Assembly (NCBI RefSeq): GCF_039941015.1
Contig: NZ_JBDVFI010000067.1
Reading direction: 5' to 3' (one strand)
Origin: Sedimentitalea sp039941015
GTDB taxonomy: Bacteria > Pseudomonadota > Alphaproteobacteria > Rhodobacterales > Rhodobacteraceae
Length of the DNA stretch: 64,000 nt
Below are positions 26,762-34,965 of this stretch, one piece after another. Within the stretch, counting starts at the first letter, position 1. Each line of letters begins with the position of its first letter. The translations under genes and the position numbers were made by a program. The notes under the pieces were generated by a model that saw only the letters and a program-made list of their open reading frames with translations, was not told the DNA's origin and ran no database searches.

Positions 26762-27739
26762 TCAGGCACCGTTTCGTTGCACCCGCCGGATGGCGCGGGC
26801 GGATTGGCCATGTGCCAGCTGAAAGGCGCGGGCAAAAGCAGCGGCTGATCCAAACCCGGTCGCAAGGGCCACATCCAGCAGGGGCATATCCGTATCACGC
26901 ACCAGCCGCATCGCTTCGGCAAGACGCAATGACAGGTAGTGCGCCTTTGGCGTGGTATTCAGGCGTGCGCGAAACAGCGTCTGCAATGTGCGCGGGCTGG
27001 TGCCTGTCTGGCGCGCCAGTTCCGGGATCGTCAGCGGCGTATCCAGCGTTTGCTCCATCAGCGCGCTGACCCGCGCGGTCAGGGCGGTATGCCCGGGATT
27101 GCCGCTCCGGCTCTGGGTACGGGAGGGGTCGGGCGCGCTGTCGTAGATGAAGGCGCCGGCAACGCGCGCCGCGAGTGCATCACCATAGCGGCATTTGATC
27201 AGGTGCAGCATCATGTCGATCGCGGGCGTCGCGCCGCCACTTGTCATGCGGGTGCGATCAACGTGAAACCTGTTTCGTACCGTGGTTATGTCGGGAAAGC
27301 GCGAGGCAAATGTTTCTAAATCTTCCCAGTGGGTTGTGGCGGTGAAATGATCCAGAACTCCAGCTTCTGCCATAAGCCATGGACCCCCATCAATTCCGGC
27401 CAACGTCGCCCCGGTGGCGGCAATCCGACGTAATCCGGCCCGCAAGGCGGGCGTGTCATGGGTGTGCAGCCTGAACCCGGCGATTACGATGAGAAGATCA
27501 CAACGCTGAAGCCGGCTGAGCGCTTGGCCCGGCACGGCCAGCCCGCTGGTCAGCAGCGCCGAGTCGCCAGTGGCTGTGACATACTGCCAGTCAAACAGAC
27601 GCCGCCCGGACATCCTGTTGGCGGCGCGCATCGGGTCAACACCCGCTGCAAAGCTGAGTGTGTTGCTGTCATCCAGTACCAGCACGGCAACGTTCAGAGG
27701 ACGTGACGATGCCTCAAATATGTTTTTCGCGGATTTCAT
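26762..27739 (-). CDS. cdhR: GlxA-family AraC-type regulator, probable carnitine catabolism activator (CdhR type)
   Basis: 325 residues from the ATG at 27739. A DJ-1/PfpI-like amidotransferase-fold domain (residues ~10-180, LNVAVLVLDDSNTLSFAAG at its start) is followed by an AraC helix-turn-helix pair (residues ~225-320). The strongest stretches are IPELARQTGTSPRTLQTLFR and LLDVALATGFGSAAAFARAF. It is divergent from the dehydrocarnitine cleavage gene by 78 bases. CdhR of pseudomonads has this architecture and activates carnitine dehydrogenase genes, so that role is inferred from family and position. The ribosome site is weak. Confidence 0.85.
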   Translation of the reverse strand: MKSAKNIFEASSRPLNVAVLVLDDSNTLSFAAGVDPMRAANRMSGRRLFDWQYVTATGDSALLTSGLAVPGQALSRLQRCDLLIVIAGFRLHTHDTPALRAGLRRIAATGATLAGIDGGPWLMAEAGVLDHFTATTHWEDLETFASRFPDITTVRNRFHVDRTRMTSGGATPAIDMMLHLIKCRYGDALAARVAGAFIYDSAPDPSRTQSRSGNPGHTALTARVSALMEQTLDTPLTIPELARQTGTSPRTLQTLFRARLNTTPKAHYLSLRLAEAMRLVRDTDMPLLDVALATGFGSAAAFARAFQLAHGQSARAIRRVQRNGA

Positions 27740-27817
27740 CAAGAATATTACATAAATAGTAAACTCTACTCTGCCAAGTCGCGTCATGTTCGGGCCAGCA
27801 AACAGGAGGATCAGCCG
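27740..27817 (+). promoter_or_regulatory. Divergent promoter of the carnitine locus
   Basis: Only 78 bases separate the regulator gene from cdhC. The left half is AT-rich (AATATTACATAAATAGTAAAC) and is a plausible site for regulator and polymerase. AGGAGG at about 27804-27809 is the cdhC ribosome site. Confidence 0.45.
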
Positions 27818-28729
27818 ATGCCGTTGGACATGAACAAAGAGGTGTTCATCACCTGTGCCGTGACCGGCTCGGGCGGGACCCAGGATCGCAGCCCGCATGT
27901 GCCGCGCAGCCCCAAACAGATCGCCGAAAGCGCGATTGCCGCGGCAAAGGCAGGCGCCGCGATCGTGCATTGCCATGTACGTGACCCTGACAGCGGCGCG
28001 CCGAGCCGGGATCTCGCCTATTACCGGGAGGTGACAGAGCGTATTCGCGAGGCCGAGGTCGATGTCGTTCTGAACCTGACTGCTGGCATGGGCGGAGACA
28101 TGGTGTTCGGCCCGACCGAAAGCCCATTGCCGTTGCAAGAGGCAGGCACCGACATGATAGGCGCCGCCGAGAGGGTGCAGCATGTCGCCGAATGCCTGCC
28201 AGAAATCTGCACGCTGGATTGCGGCACGATGAACTTTGCCGAATCCGATTACGTGATGACCAACACGCCGGGCATGTTGCAGGCGATGGGGCGCATGATG
28301 ACGGCGCTTGGCGTCAAACCCGAGGTCGAGGCCTTTGACACCGGGCATTTGTGGTACGCCAAGCAGCTGGTTAAGGACGGTGTTCTTGACAGCCCGGCGC
28401 TGGTGCAGCTTTGCATGGGCGTGCCTTGGGGCGCGCCCGATGATCTGAACACGTTCATGGCGATGGTCAACAATGTGCCTGATGACTGGACCTTTTCGGC
28501 CTTTGCGCTTGGTCGCAACCAAATGGCCTATGTCGCTGCCGCCGTTCTGGCTGGAGGCAATGTGCGTGTCGGTCTGGAAGACAATCTGTGGCTGGACAAG
28601 GGCGTTCTGGCCGAAAACTGGCAACTGGTTGAACGGGCAGGGACGATCATCGAAAACATGGGCGCGCGCGTGATCGGTGCGGCAGAGGTCCGGGAGAAGC
28701 TGGGGCTGGTGAAACGGGCACCGGCGTGA
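27818..28729 (+). CDS. cdhC: BKACE family enzyme, probable 3-dehydrocarnitine cleavage enzyme
   Basis: 303 residues, normal for the beta-keto acid cleavage enzyme family. The zinc-binding HCHVRDP motif (around residue 50) and the GGTQDRSPHVPRSP and LNLTAGMGGD segments are clear. In carnitine breakdown the enzyme joins 3-dehydrocarnitine and acetyl-CoA and releases acetoacetate and betainyl-CoA. The context of carnitine dehydrogenase and a CdhR-like regulator supports that substrate over 3-keto-5-aminohexanoate. The next gene overlaps its stop by 4 bases (GTGA). Confidence 0.9.
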   Translation: MPLDMNKEVFITCAVTGSGGTQDRSPHVPRSPKQIAESAIAAAKAGAAIVHCHVRDPDSGAPSRDLAYYREVTERIREAEVDVVLNLTAGMGGDMVFGPTESPLPLQEAGTDMIGAAERVQHVAECLPEICTLDCGTMNFAESDYVMTNTPGMLQAMGRMMTALGVKPEVEAFDTGHLWYAKQLVKDGVLDSPALVQLCMGVPWGAPDDLNTFMAMVNNVPDDWTFSAFALGRNQMAYVAAAVLAGGNVRVGLEDNLWLDKGVLAENWQLVERAGTIIENMGARVIGAAEVREKLGLVKRAPA

Positions 28730-29307
28730 ACTCAGCATCCTTCCAATCGGCTGGTCATGGCGCTGCGTCCCGCAAGGTCGGGCGCCGTCTCGCTGTCGTC
28801 CTCGCAATTGTCGCGGGGCTGGCCGGGTGCGATACGACCGCCAGCTTTCGCGACACGTCAGCGCGCATATCCGCAACAACACGTTTTGACCCCGTCGAGA
28901 TGCAAGGGCGTTGGGTTGTACGCGAGCGGGCCGCAGAAGCGCAGGACCCCCAGGCCACCGCCCCGGAGAGCTTTGAGTTTGGTGCCGTCGATGGCAGCCA
29001 GATCGCGGTGATCTGGTCGCATAGGGTCTGTGATGCCGCGAATTGCGTTGATTTGCGTACGCCCCTGACGGCGAAGGTTACCGGCCCCGGTCGTTTCGTG
29101 ATGCCACGCGGCGAGGGGCCGCCGGTCGGACATTGGGTTCTGTGGACCGATGCGGATTATCGCGTTGCGGCCATTGGCACGCCTTCGGGTTCATTCGGAT
29201 GGATCATGACAAAGGGCGAGGCACGTGCCGATCTGATGCAGGCGGCGCGGGAAATAATGGACTGGAGCGGGTATGACATAGCGCACCTTCAGGCGGTTCA
29301 AAAATGA
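28726..29307 (+). CDS. Lipoprotein of the carnitine operon
   Basis: 193 residues from a GTG overlapping the cdhC stop. An Arg-rich start and hydrophobic helix end in the lipobox LAGC (Cys ~35), so it is a predicted lipid-anchored periplasmic protein. The mature part (RFDPVEMQGRWVVRERA at its start) has the G-x-W opening and strand pattern of lipocalin-like barrels. One Cys pair (CDAANC) is near residue 103. Tight coupling to cdhC and cdhA suggests binding or handling of a carnitine-related compound at the cell surface. That function is not established. Confidence 0.75.
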   Translation: MNSASFQSAGHGAASRKVGRRLAVVLAIVAGLAGCDTTASFRDTSARISATTRFDPVEMQGRWVVRERAAEAQDPQATAPESFEFGAVDGSQIAVIWSHRVCDAANCVDLRTPLTAKVTGPGRFVMPRGEGPPVGHWVLWTDADYRVAAIGTPSGSFGWIMTKGEARADLMQAAREIMDWSGYDIAHLQAVQK

Positions 29308-29477
29308 TGGGTCCTCTGTTGGTTGTCGCCTCAGCGGTGTGCTCTGTGGTCTGGCTGTTCATGATTTTCACCGGAAAGCAGCAGAGTGCGGTTTTCTCGG
29401 TTAGGTATGAAATATGGATGCTTGGCAGCCTGGGATTTGCAGCGTTGGCAGCAGTTTTTCTGAGAATAGGATTTTAA
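29304..29477 (+). CDS. 57-residue small membrane protein in the carnitine operon
   Basis: Starts ATGATG with its first ATG overlapping the lipoprotein stop (ATGA), ends TAA at 29477, and leaves 1 base before cdhA. Two predicted helices, LLVVASAVCSVVWLFMIF and WMLGSLGFAALAAVFL, flank a short polar loop (TGKQQSAVFSVRYE). The close overlap at one end and 1-base gap at the other make it likely translated. I know no function. Confidence 0.7.
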   Translation: MMGPLLVVASAVCSVVWLFMIFTGKQQSAVFSVRYEIWMLGSLGFAALAAVFLRIGF

Positions 29478-29478
29478 G

Positions 29479-30951
29479 ATGAAAGCAGCGGCAATCATCG
29501 GTGGTGGTGTGATCGGCGGCGGATGGGCTGCGCGGTTCTTGCTCAATGGGTGGGACGTGCGAGTTTTCGATCCGGACCCGGAGGCAGAACGCAAAATCAA
29601 CGAGGTACTGGCCAATGCGCGCCGCTCGCTACCGGGGTTGAGCGACGCGCCGCTGCCCGAGGAAGGACGCCTGACATTTCACGCGGATATGGCCGGTGCG
29701 GTTGCGGGCGCGGACTGGATACAGGAAAGCGTGCCCGAGCGGCTGGAGATCAAGCACAAGGTGTTTGCCGAGTTGCAGGCGGCCTGTGATCCCGGCGCGG
29801 TCATCGGTTCTTCTACCTCGGGCTTCAAGCCGAGCGAGTTGCAGGAGGGCGCCACGCGTCCCGGGCAGATCGTGGTGACGCATCCGTTCAACCCGGTCTA
29901 CCTGTTGCCACTGATCGAACTGGTCACGACGCCAGTGAATGACGCAACGCTGGTGGCACGCGCCTCGGAAACCCTGACCGAGCTGGGCATGTACCCGTTG
30001 CATGTCAAAAAGGAGATCGACGCGCATATCGCCGACCGCTTCCTTGAGGCCGTGTGGCGCGAGGCGCTATGGTTGGTCAAGGATGGCATCGCCACCACCG
30101 AGGAGATCGACGAGGCGATCCGTATGGGGTTTGGCATCCGCTGGGCGCAGATGGGGCTGTTCGAGACCTATCGCGTGGCTGGAGGCGAGGCGGGTATGAA
30201 GCATTTCATGGCGCAGTTCGGACCTTGTTTGAAGTGGCCTTGGACCAAGCTGATGGATGTGCCGGAATTCACCGACGAGCTGGTCGATCTGATCGCCGAT
30301 CAGTCGGACGCGCAATCGGGCGCTCATTCGATCCGCGAGCTCGAACGGATTCGGGATAACAATCTGGTGGCCATGATGCGGGCGCTGAAAGGGCAGGACT
30401 GGGGCGCAGGGGCGCTGTTGAACAAGCAGGATGCCCGCTTGCGCGCTGGCGGCCCGCTGACCGGTGGCGTGGACCAGATCGGCGACCTGTCGCAACCGAT
30501 CCTGACCCTGTCACGGGCGGTGCCGCTGGACTGGACCGATTACAACGGTCACATGAATGAGGCCAAGTATCTTGAAGCCTTTGCCGCGTCCACGGACCGG
30601 TTCATGGAATTGATCGGCTGTGACGCGGACTATATCGCAACTGGTGGCAGCTATTTTACCGCAGAGACGCATATCCGCCACCTTGCGGAAGTGCACGCCG
30701 GCGCGCGCATTGCGGTCCGCACGCAGATGTTGGTGGGAGAAGGCAAGAAATTGCACCTGTTTCACAGCATGTATGAGGGGGATCAGCTGTTGGCGACGGG
30801 CGAGAGCTTTATGCTGCATGTCGATCTGAAAACCCGGCGCCCGTCACCGCCGGCGCCCGAAATCGAGGCGGCGATGCAACGGATCAGGTTTGCACAATCC
30901 GGTATGCCGTATCCGGAAGGTGCCGGGTTATCGATTCGCCGTCCTGGGTGA
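29479..30951 (+). CDS. cdhA: L-carnitine dehydrogenase fused to a C-terminal hotdog thioesterase
   Basis: 490 residues. Residues ~1-320 are a 3-hydroxyacyl-CoA-dehydrogenase-like protein. Its NAD site is IIGGGVIGGGWAARF and its second domain spans HVKKEIDAHIADRFLEAVWREAL. Residues ~345-475 are a hotdog-fold thioesterase beginning LDWTDYNGHMNEAKYLEAF, with the acyl-CoA-thioesterase Asp/His pattern. Known family members oxidise L-carnitine to 3-dehydrocarnitine, and the thioesterase hydrolyses betainyl-CoA to glycine betaine. With CdhC upstream, the whole carnitine-to-betaine conversion is encoded in this operon. Confidence 0.92.
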   Translation: MKAAAIIGGGVIGGGWAARFLLNGWDVRVFDPDPEAERKINEVLANARRSLPGLSDAPLPEEGRLTFHADMAGAVAGADWIQESVPERLEIKHKVFAELQAACDPGAVIGSSTSGFKPSELQEGATRPGQIVVTHPFNPVYLLPLIELVTTPVNDATLVARASETLTELGMYPLHVKKEIDAHIADRFLEAVWREALWLVKDGIATTEEIDEAIRMGFGIRWAQMGLFETYRVAGGEAGMKHFMAQFGPCLKWPWTKLMDVPEFTDELVDLIADQSDAQSGAHSIRELERIRDNNLVAMMRALKGQDWGAGALLNKQDARLRAGGPLTGGVDQIGDLSQPILTLSRAVPLDWTDYNGHMNEAKYLEAFAASTDRFMELIGCDADYIATGGSYFTAETHIRHLAEVHAGARIAVRTQMLVGEGKKLHLFHSMYEGDQLLATGESFMLHVDLKTRRPSPPAPEIEAAMQRIRFAQSGMPYPEGAGLSIRRPG

Positions 30952-31008
30952 TGAGTGGCTCGTGCGCTAGACGCCGCTGATATTCTGGCTAGGCAAACCG
31001 GTGCCCTG

Positions 31009-31070
31009 AGGGGGCTCTGCCCCCGCCGCCCTTGGGGCGGCTCCCCCGGAGTATTTTTACAAAGCTGAAA
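31009..31070 (+). repeat. Rhodobacteraceae-type GC-rich intergenic repeat, copy A
   Basis: Contains GGGGGCTCTGCCCCC, then the perfect stem GCCGCCC-TTG-GGGCGGC, then CCCCCGGAGTATTTTTACAAAGCTGAAA. It lies between the convergent ends of cdhA and the XRE gene. The hairpins and the T-run suit a terminator. A second, inverted copy lies at 34158-34216. Confidence 0.8.
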
Positions 31071-31081
31071 TTGGGTGGGGG

Positions 31082-31942
31082 TCAGCTGATAGTCTGGCGC
31101 AGGTCTTGCAAGTGGCTGGACAGTTCGCGCGCTGACAGGGTTGCCTCGCGGACCAGCGTGTCGAAATGGCGTGTAAAGGTTTCGATCCGGTCGCGATCAC
31201 GAAACGCGATATAGTGCCCGCCCGCATAAAACACGCAGAGCAGCGGGCCGAAAATTGTCAGTGGAGCGCTGTAGAGACGTTGTGCGTCAAAGAGATACAG
31301 GCGCAGGCGCGGGTAGAGTTGATCGCACAATTCGATAAAGCGATCCAGTTGGGCGAGGCGCAGATCAAGTGGCAATCCGGCGTAGTAACCGGTCCCCTCG
31401 ACAAAGCTCTCGATTTCAAAACGGGGCATCGCGATTTCATAGTCAGATTGTGCGCTGCGCATCCATTTTAACCGGTCCTCGGACGCTCCGATGGCCTGGT
31501 CGGCTGTTCGCCCTAAATGTGGTGCGTATTCCCATTCAAGCAACGCGCGGGTCTTCAGCATATCGGGCAATGCAGCGGGTACGTGCCGGATCTTGTAGCC
31601 TGCGGCCTCGCGGTGCCAGTCAAAGATCCGTTGATCGACCAGTGCGCGCGGCGCCTCGCTGAGGCTCAAGCTGTTGGCAAGCAAATCTGCAGCGCTTTCG
31701 GGTCGGTCCGAAAGAGAAAGCAGCCAGTCCGCCGATACTCCAAGCGCTGCAGCGCACGCGCCGACGACATGGCCGTTGGGCAATCTGGCGCCTTCATCGG
31801 TCAGAAGTTGCGAGATGGTCGAGCGATCGACGCCGATATCGCGGGCCAGGGCGCTCTGACTTGTGTTGGTATCCCGCATCGCACGCGAGAGACGGGTCCG
31901 AAAGTGATCGGCGCGCAGGCGTTTGTCCATTTTTATCGTCAT
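31082..31942 (-). CDS. XRE-family transcriptional regulator
   Basis: 286 residues. A Cro/C1 helix-turn-helix lies at about residues 15-75 (SQSALARDIGVDRSTISQLL and the GVSADWLLSLSDRPE edge). A long C-terminal region of about 200 residues is rich in aromatic residues and has no domain I can name; it may bind a ligand. The start at 31942 or an ATG 4 codons later are both possible, as neither has a clear ribosome site. It is divergent from the DUF2061-desaturase pair by about 105 bases, which makes that pair its likely target. Confidence 0.8.
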   Translation of the reverse strand: MTIKMDKRLRADHFRTRLSRAMRDTNTSQSALARDIGVDRSTISQLLTDEGARLPNGHVVGACAAALGVSADWLLSLSDRPESAADLLANSLSLSEAPRALVDQRIFDWHREAAGYKIRHVPAALPDMLKTRALLEWEYAPHLGRTADQAIGASEDRLKWMRSAQSDYEIAMPRFEIESFVEGTGYYAGLPLDLRLAQLDRFIELCDQLYPRLRLYLFDAQRLYSAPLTIFGPLLCVFYAGGHYIAFRDRDRIETFTRHFDTLVREATLSARELSSHLQDLRQTIS

Positions 31943-32047
31943 ATGGTGAATAATATCACGATCGCTGATTAATGTTAATCAAATACAGAATTCTCACATA
32001 GTGGTCTGTGAACTACCAAAAACGTATCGATCGAGGAAAGGGAATAT

Positions 32048-32251
32048 ATGGAAACGCGGCGACGTTCGATCTTGAAGGCGGTGATCTGGAATTTGATGGG
32101 TCTGTCCGTGATGGCTATCGTGGGATTTGTCGTGACGGGATCCTTTGCTACGGGCGGAAGCATGGCCGTCGCGAACACGTTGATCGGCCTGACGATGTAT
32201 GTGGTCTACGAGAGGTTCTGGGCCAGAATCCAATGGGGCCGTCATGTCTGA
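32048..32251 (+). CDS. DUF2061 small membrane protein
   Basis: 67 residues with two helices (VIWNLMGLSVMAIVGFVVTG and MAVANTLIGLTMYVVYERFW). The Arg-rich start METRRRSILKA and end YERFWARIQWGR are the DUF2061 signature. GAGGAAAGGG precedes the ATG. It overlaps the desaturase gene by 8 bases. Its role is unknown; the pairing suggests a membrane helper of the desaturase. Confidence 0.85.
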   Translation: METRRRSILKAVIWNLMGLSVMAIVGFVVTGSFATGGSMAVANTLIGLTMYVVYERFWARIQWGRHV

Positions 32252-33140
32252 TCAGGACCTGTCGCCGGGCCGGGTGGAATGGGTTACGCTGCTGCTGATC
32301 CTGCTGTGCTATGGGGCTTGGCTTGTCGCGCTGTTCTGGCTGCCGTTAGGAATAGGAGTGCTGACCGCGGGCGTGTTGATCGCGTTGCATGGCTCGCTGA
32401 CGCATGAAGTTCTCCATGGTCACCCCTTTCGGTCCCGAGTTGCCAACGAACTCCTGATGGCGCTGCCGCTCAACCTGAGCATTCCATTCAATCGTTTCCG
32501 CGATCTGCATCTGGCGCATCACAGGGATTCGAACCTGACTGATCCCTATGATGATCCTGAAAGCAACTATCTTGACCCCACGGTCTGGAACACGCTGCCG
32601 CGGTGGCAGCAACTCGCCTGTCGCATGAACAACACGCTGTTGGGGCGGATCGTGATAGGGCCGGTGATCGGTCAAGCGATATTCATGCATGATGAGGTTC
32701 AGGGGGCCCTGCGCGGGGATCGGGCGATCTGGCTGGCATGGGGGCTGCACCTGATTGGCGCGATCGTCGTATTGTTAATCGTGGCAGCCTCGCCGATGCC
32801 GATTTGGGCCTATCTGATCTCGGCCTATCTGGGACTTGGCCTGCTTCGAATCCGCACCTTTCTCGAGCATCGGGCGCATGAACAGGTGCGAAGCCGCACG
32901 GTGATCGTCGAAGATCGTGGCATATTGGCGTTTCTATTTTTGAACAATAACCTACACGTCGTTCATCACATAAATCCAAAAGCTCCGTGGTATCGCCTCC
33001 CCGCGCTCTATCGTGATGGAAGGGAACGATACCTGACGATCAATGACGGGTATGTGTACCGCTCCTATGGCGAGGTGTTCTGCCGATATTTGTGGCGCGC
33101 CAAGGATCCGGTGGCACATCCGCTATGGCCCAACGACTGA
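32244..33140 (+). CDS. Fatty acid desaturase family protein
   Basis: 298 residues from the ATG at 32244. Three His boxes bind the diiron centre: HGSLTHEVLHGH, HLAHH and HVVHH. About four to five hydrophobic helices surround them. The family inserts double bonds or hydroxyl groups in acyl chains or related lipids at the membrane using O2. The substrate is not evident. It is translationally coupled to the DUF2061 gene and followed by an EamA transporter gene 19 bases later. Confidence 0.87.
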   Translation: MSDQDLSPGRVEWVTLLLILLCYGAWLVALFWLPLGIGVLTAGVLIALHGSLTHEVLHGHPFRSRVANELLMALPLNLSIPFNRFRDLHLAHHRDSNLTDPYDDPESNYLDPTVWNTLPRWQQLACRMNNTLLGRIVIGPVIGQAIFMHDEVQGALRGDRAIWLAWGLHLIGAIVVLLIVAASPMPIWAYLISAYLGLGLLRIRTFLEHRAHEQVRSRTVIVEDRGILAFLFLNNNLHVVHHINPKAPWYRLPALYRDGRERYLTINDGYVYRSYGEVFCRYLWRAKDPVAHPLWPND

Positions 33141-33159
33141 AAACGCGTCAGTAGGGGGC

Positions 33160-34062
33160 ATGAGCCTCTGGATTCCCGTCACACTTGCCGCCGCGGTATT
33201 TCAAACGCTGCGCTTCATGCTGCAAAAGAGCCTGAGCACAACGCAGTTGTCGCCGGCAGGCGCTACATTCGCCAGATTTGCGTATTCCGCACCGCTGATC
33301 CTTGCGCTGCTTGCAGTGTATCTAGTCGCTACCGGCCGCAGCCTACCAGCCTTGACGGTGAGCTTCTGGATATTCTCGGTCGTTGGCGGTATCGCGCAGA
33401 TTCTCGCGACGATCTGCGTTGTGGCATTGTTCAAGCAACGTAACTTTGCGGTTGGAATTACCTTCAAGAAAACTGAGGTGATCCAGACCGCTCTTGTGGG
33501 CTTCATCGTGCTGGGCGAGGGTGTCAGCATGGGAGGGTTTGCAGCGATCCTGATCGGATTGCTTGCCGTACTCCTGCTGTCGCGGACGCCAGGGATCGAA
33601 GGCTCGTGGTTGCAGCATTTGACCAACCGTGCCTCTGTCCTCGGGCTGGGCTCTGGCGTTCTCTTTGCGTTTTCGGCGGTCACCTATCGTGGAGCGTCGT
33701 TGCAGTTGGGAGAGATTGAACCGGCGCTCAGAGCCGCGATCACGTTGGCCTGCGTTGTTTCGATCCAGACAGTGGTCATGGCAGTCTGGTTGGGACTCCG
33801 TGATCGGGATGAACTTCGTGCGGTCTGGTCCACAAGACGGGTGGCGGTTTGGGTCGGTGTCTTCAGCATGGCTGGGTCGTTCTGCTGGTTTCTGGCGTTC
33901 ACGCTGCAAAACGCGGCCTACGTCAAGGCGCTCGGACAGATTGAATTGATCCTGAGCTTGCTTGCCTCAGTGCTGTTCTTTCGGGAAAAGATCAGCGGTC
34001 GCGAAATCGGAGGAATGGCACTTCTAGGCCTGTCGATCATCCTGCTTGTTCTAGCAATTTGA
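33160..34062 (+). CDS. EamA/DMT family transporter
   Basis: 300 residues from the ATG at 33160. A frame starting at 33043 would overlap the desaturase by about 100 bases. Ten hydrophobic helices in two EamA repeats are visible, with conserved ends such as ALGQIELILSLLASVLFFREKISGREIGGMALLGLSIILL. Such proteins export or exchange small metabolites. The substrate is unknown. Confidence 0.88.
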   Translation: MSLWIPVTLAAAVFQTLRFMLQKSLSTTQLSPAGATFARFAYSAPLILALLAVYLVATGRSLPALTVSFWIFSVVGGIAQILATICVVALFKQRNFAVGITFKKTEVIQTALVGFIVLGEGVSMGGFAAILIGLLAVLLLSRTPGIEGSWLQHLTNRASVLGLGSGVLFAFSAVTYRGASLQLGEIEPALRAAITLACVVSIQTVVMAVWLGLRDRDELRAVWSTRRVAVWVGVFSMAGSFCWFLAFTLQNAAYVKALGQIELILSLLASVLFFREKISGREIGGMALLGLSIILLVLAI

Positions 34063-34157
34063 ACCCGAGACAATCAGGGAAGCATAGCTGGCGCTGAGCC
34101 TCAACGGAGACTGGCACACCCTAAGAAACCATGGCCGTAGTGCGCCCAGCCCCACTT

Positions 34158-34216
34158 TCATCTTTGCAAGAATACTCCGGGGGAGTCGCCCTTGGGTGGC
34201 GGGGGCAGCGCCCCCT
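34158..34216 (-). repeat. Rhodobacteraceae-type GC-rich intergenic repeat, copy B (inverted)
   Basis: The minus strand reads GGGGGCGCTGCCCCCGCC, an imperfect second stem (ACCCAAGGGCGAC), and CCCCCGGAGTATTCTTGCAAAGATGAAA. It matches copy A closely but in opposite orientation. It lies between the convergent ends of the EamA and NUDIX genes, so it also probably serves as a terminator. Confidence 0.78.
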
Positions 34217-34230
34217 AGTGCTTCATACGT

Positions 34231-34932
34231 TCAGTCATGCTCCGGCATCGCATGGCCACGCAATCGCAGGAACAGGCTGGCTTCGTCGTTGTTGCGAAAA
34301 TAGGGGACGCTGATGGGGGGCGTCGGATCGGTGACGCGGCCCTCGACCTCGGCCAGCACGACTTCGGTGATGAAAGGGAGGTCAAAGCTGCGCGCTTTGC
34401 TCAGCTTGATCCATTGCAGATGCGAAAGCTCGTCACAGGCATGGGTGAAATCGTCGAGATCACCCTGTATCTCGGTCGCGTCGACCAGAAAGAAGCGGGC
34501 ATCGAACCGTCGTGGTCGGCCCGGTGGGGTCAGGGCGCGAAACACGAATTGCAGCGCGCCAGCGGCAGGGAGATGACTCGTGGCCGCAAAGGTTTGCCAA
34601 TCGTCCGGTACGTCATCCGTCCACGATCCGGGGGTGCCCAGAACCAATCCGGTCTCTTCCCAAAGTTCCCGGATGGCGGCAGCGGCGAGGGCCTGCTGAA
34701 GCCCCTGTGGTGCGTTTTCGCAAAGGCGATCATGGCAAAGTTCAGGCAGGGGCGTCGCGAGCGGAACCGAGCCGTCCTCAGCATCCACAGCACCGCCTGG
34801 GAAAACGAACTTGTTTGGCATGAACGCCGCGTTGGCGCCGCGTTGACCCATCAGAATTGACGGGTCGTCCTCACGGTCGCGCAGAACGATCACCGTGGCG
34901 GCGTTGCGGATCGCGGATTTGTCGATGGTCAT
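34231..34932 (-). CDS. NUDIX hydrolase
   Basis: 233 residues from the ATG at 34932, preceded by AGGAG. The core box RELWEETGL is intact with its metal-binding Glu pair. The upstream half of the Nudix box is degenerate, with a long insertion between FVFPGGAVDAEDG and AAIRELWEETG, as in the NUDT7/8/19-like group acting on CoA or other nucleotide diphosphates. The substrate is unknown. It lies upstream of no other gene in its direction; DUF983 is 33 bases upstream and probably co-transcribed. Confidence 0.85.
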   Translation of the reverse strand: MTIDKSAIRNAATVIVLRDREDDPSILMGQRGANAAFMPNKFVFPGGAVDAEDGSVPLATPLPELCHDRLCENAPQGLQQALAAAAIRELWEETGLVLGTPGSWTDDVPDDWQTFAATSHLPAAGALQFVFRALTPPGRPRRFDARFFLVDATEIQGDLDDFTHACDELSHLQWIKLSKARSFDLPFITEVVLAEVEGRVTDPTPPISVPYFRNNDEASLFLRLRGHAMPEHD

Positions 34933-34965
34933 GTTCTCTCCTGCCGGTGCAGGGCGGGCCAACCC

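Noticed and set aside
26732..26764. Inverted repeat TGATCCG / CGGATCA between the aldo/keto reductase and regulator genes
   Set aside because: Only 7 bp with a 19-base loop and no T-run; too weak to call a terminator.
27740..28882. N-terminal 380-residue extension of the GlxA-type regulator frame
   Set aside because: It runs antisense through cdhC and has no family signature; the regulator aligns from the ATG at 27739.
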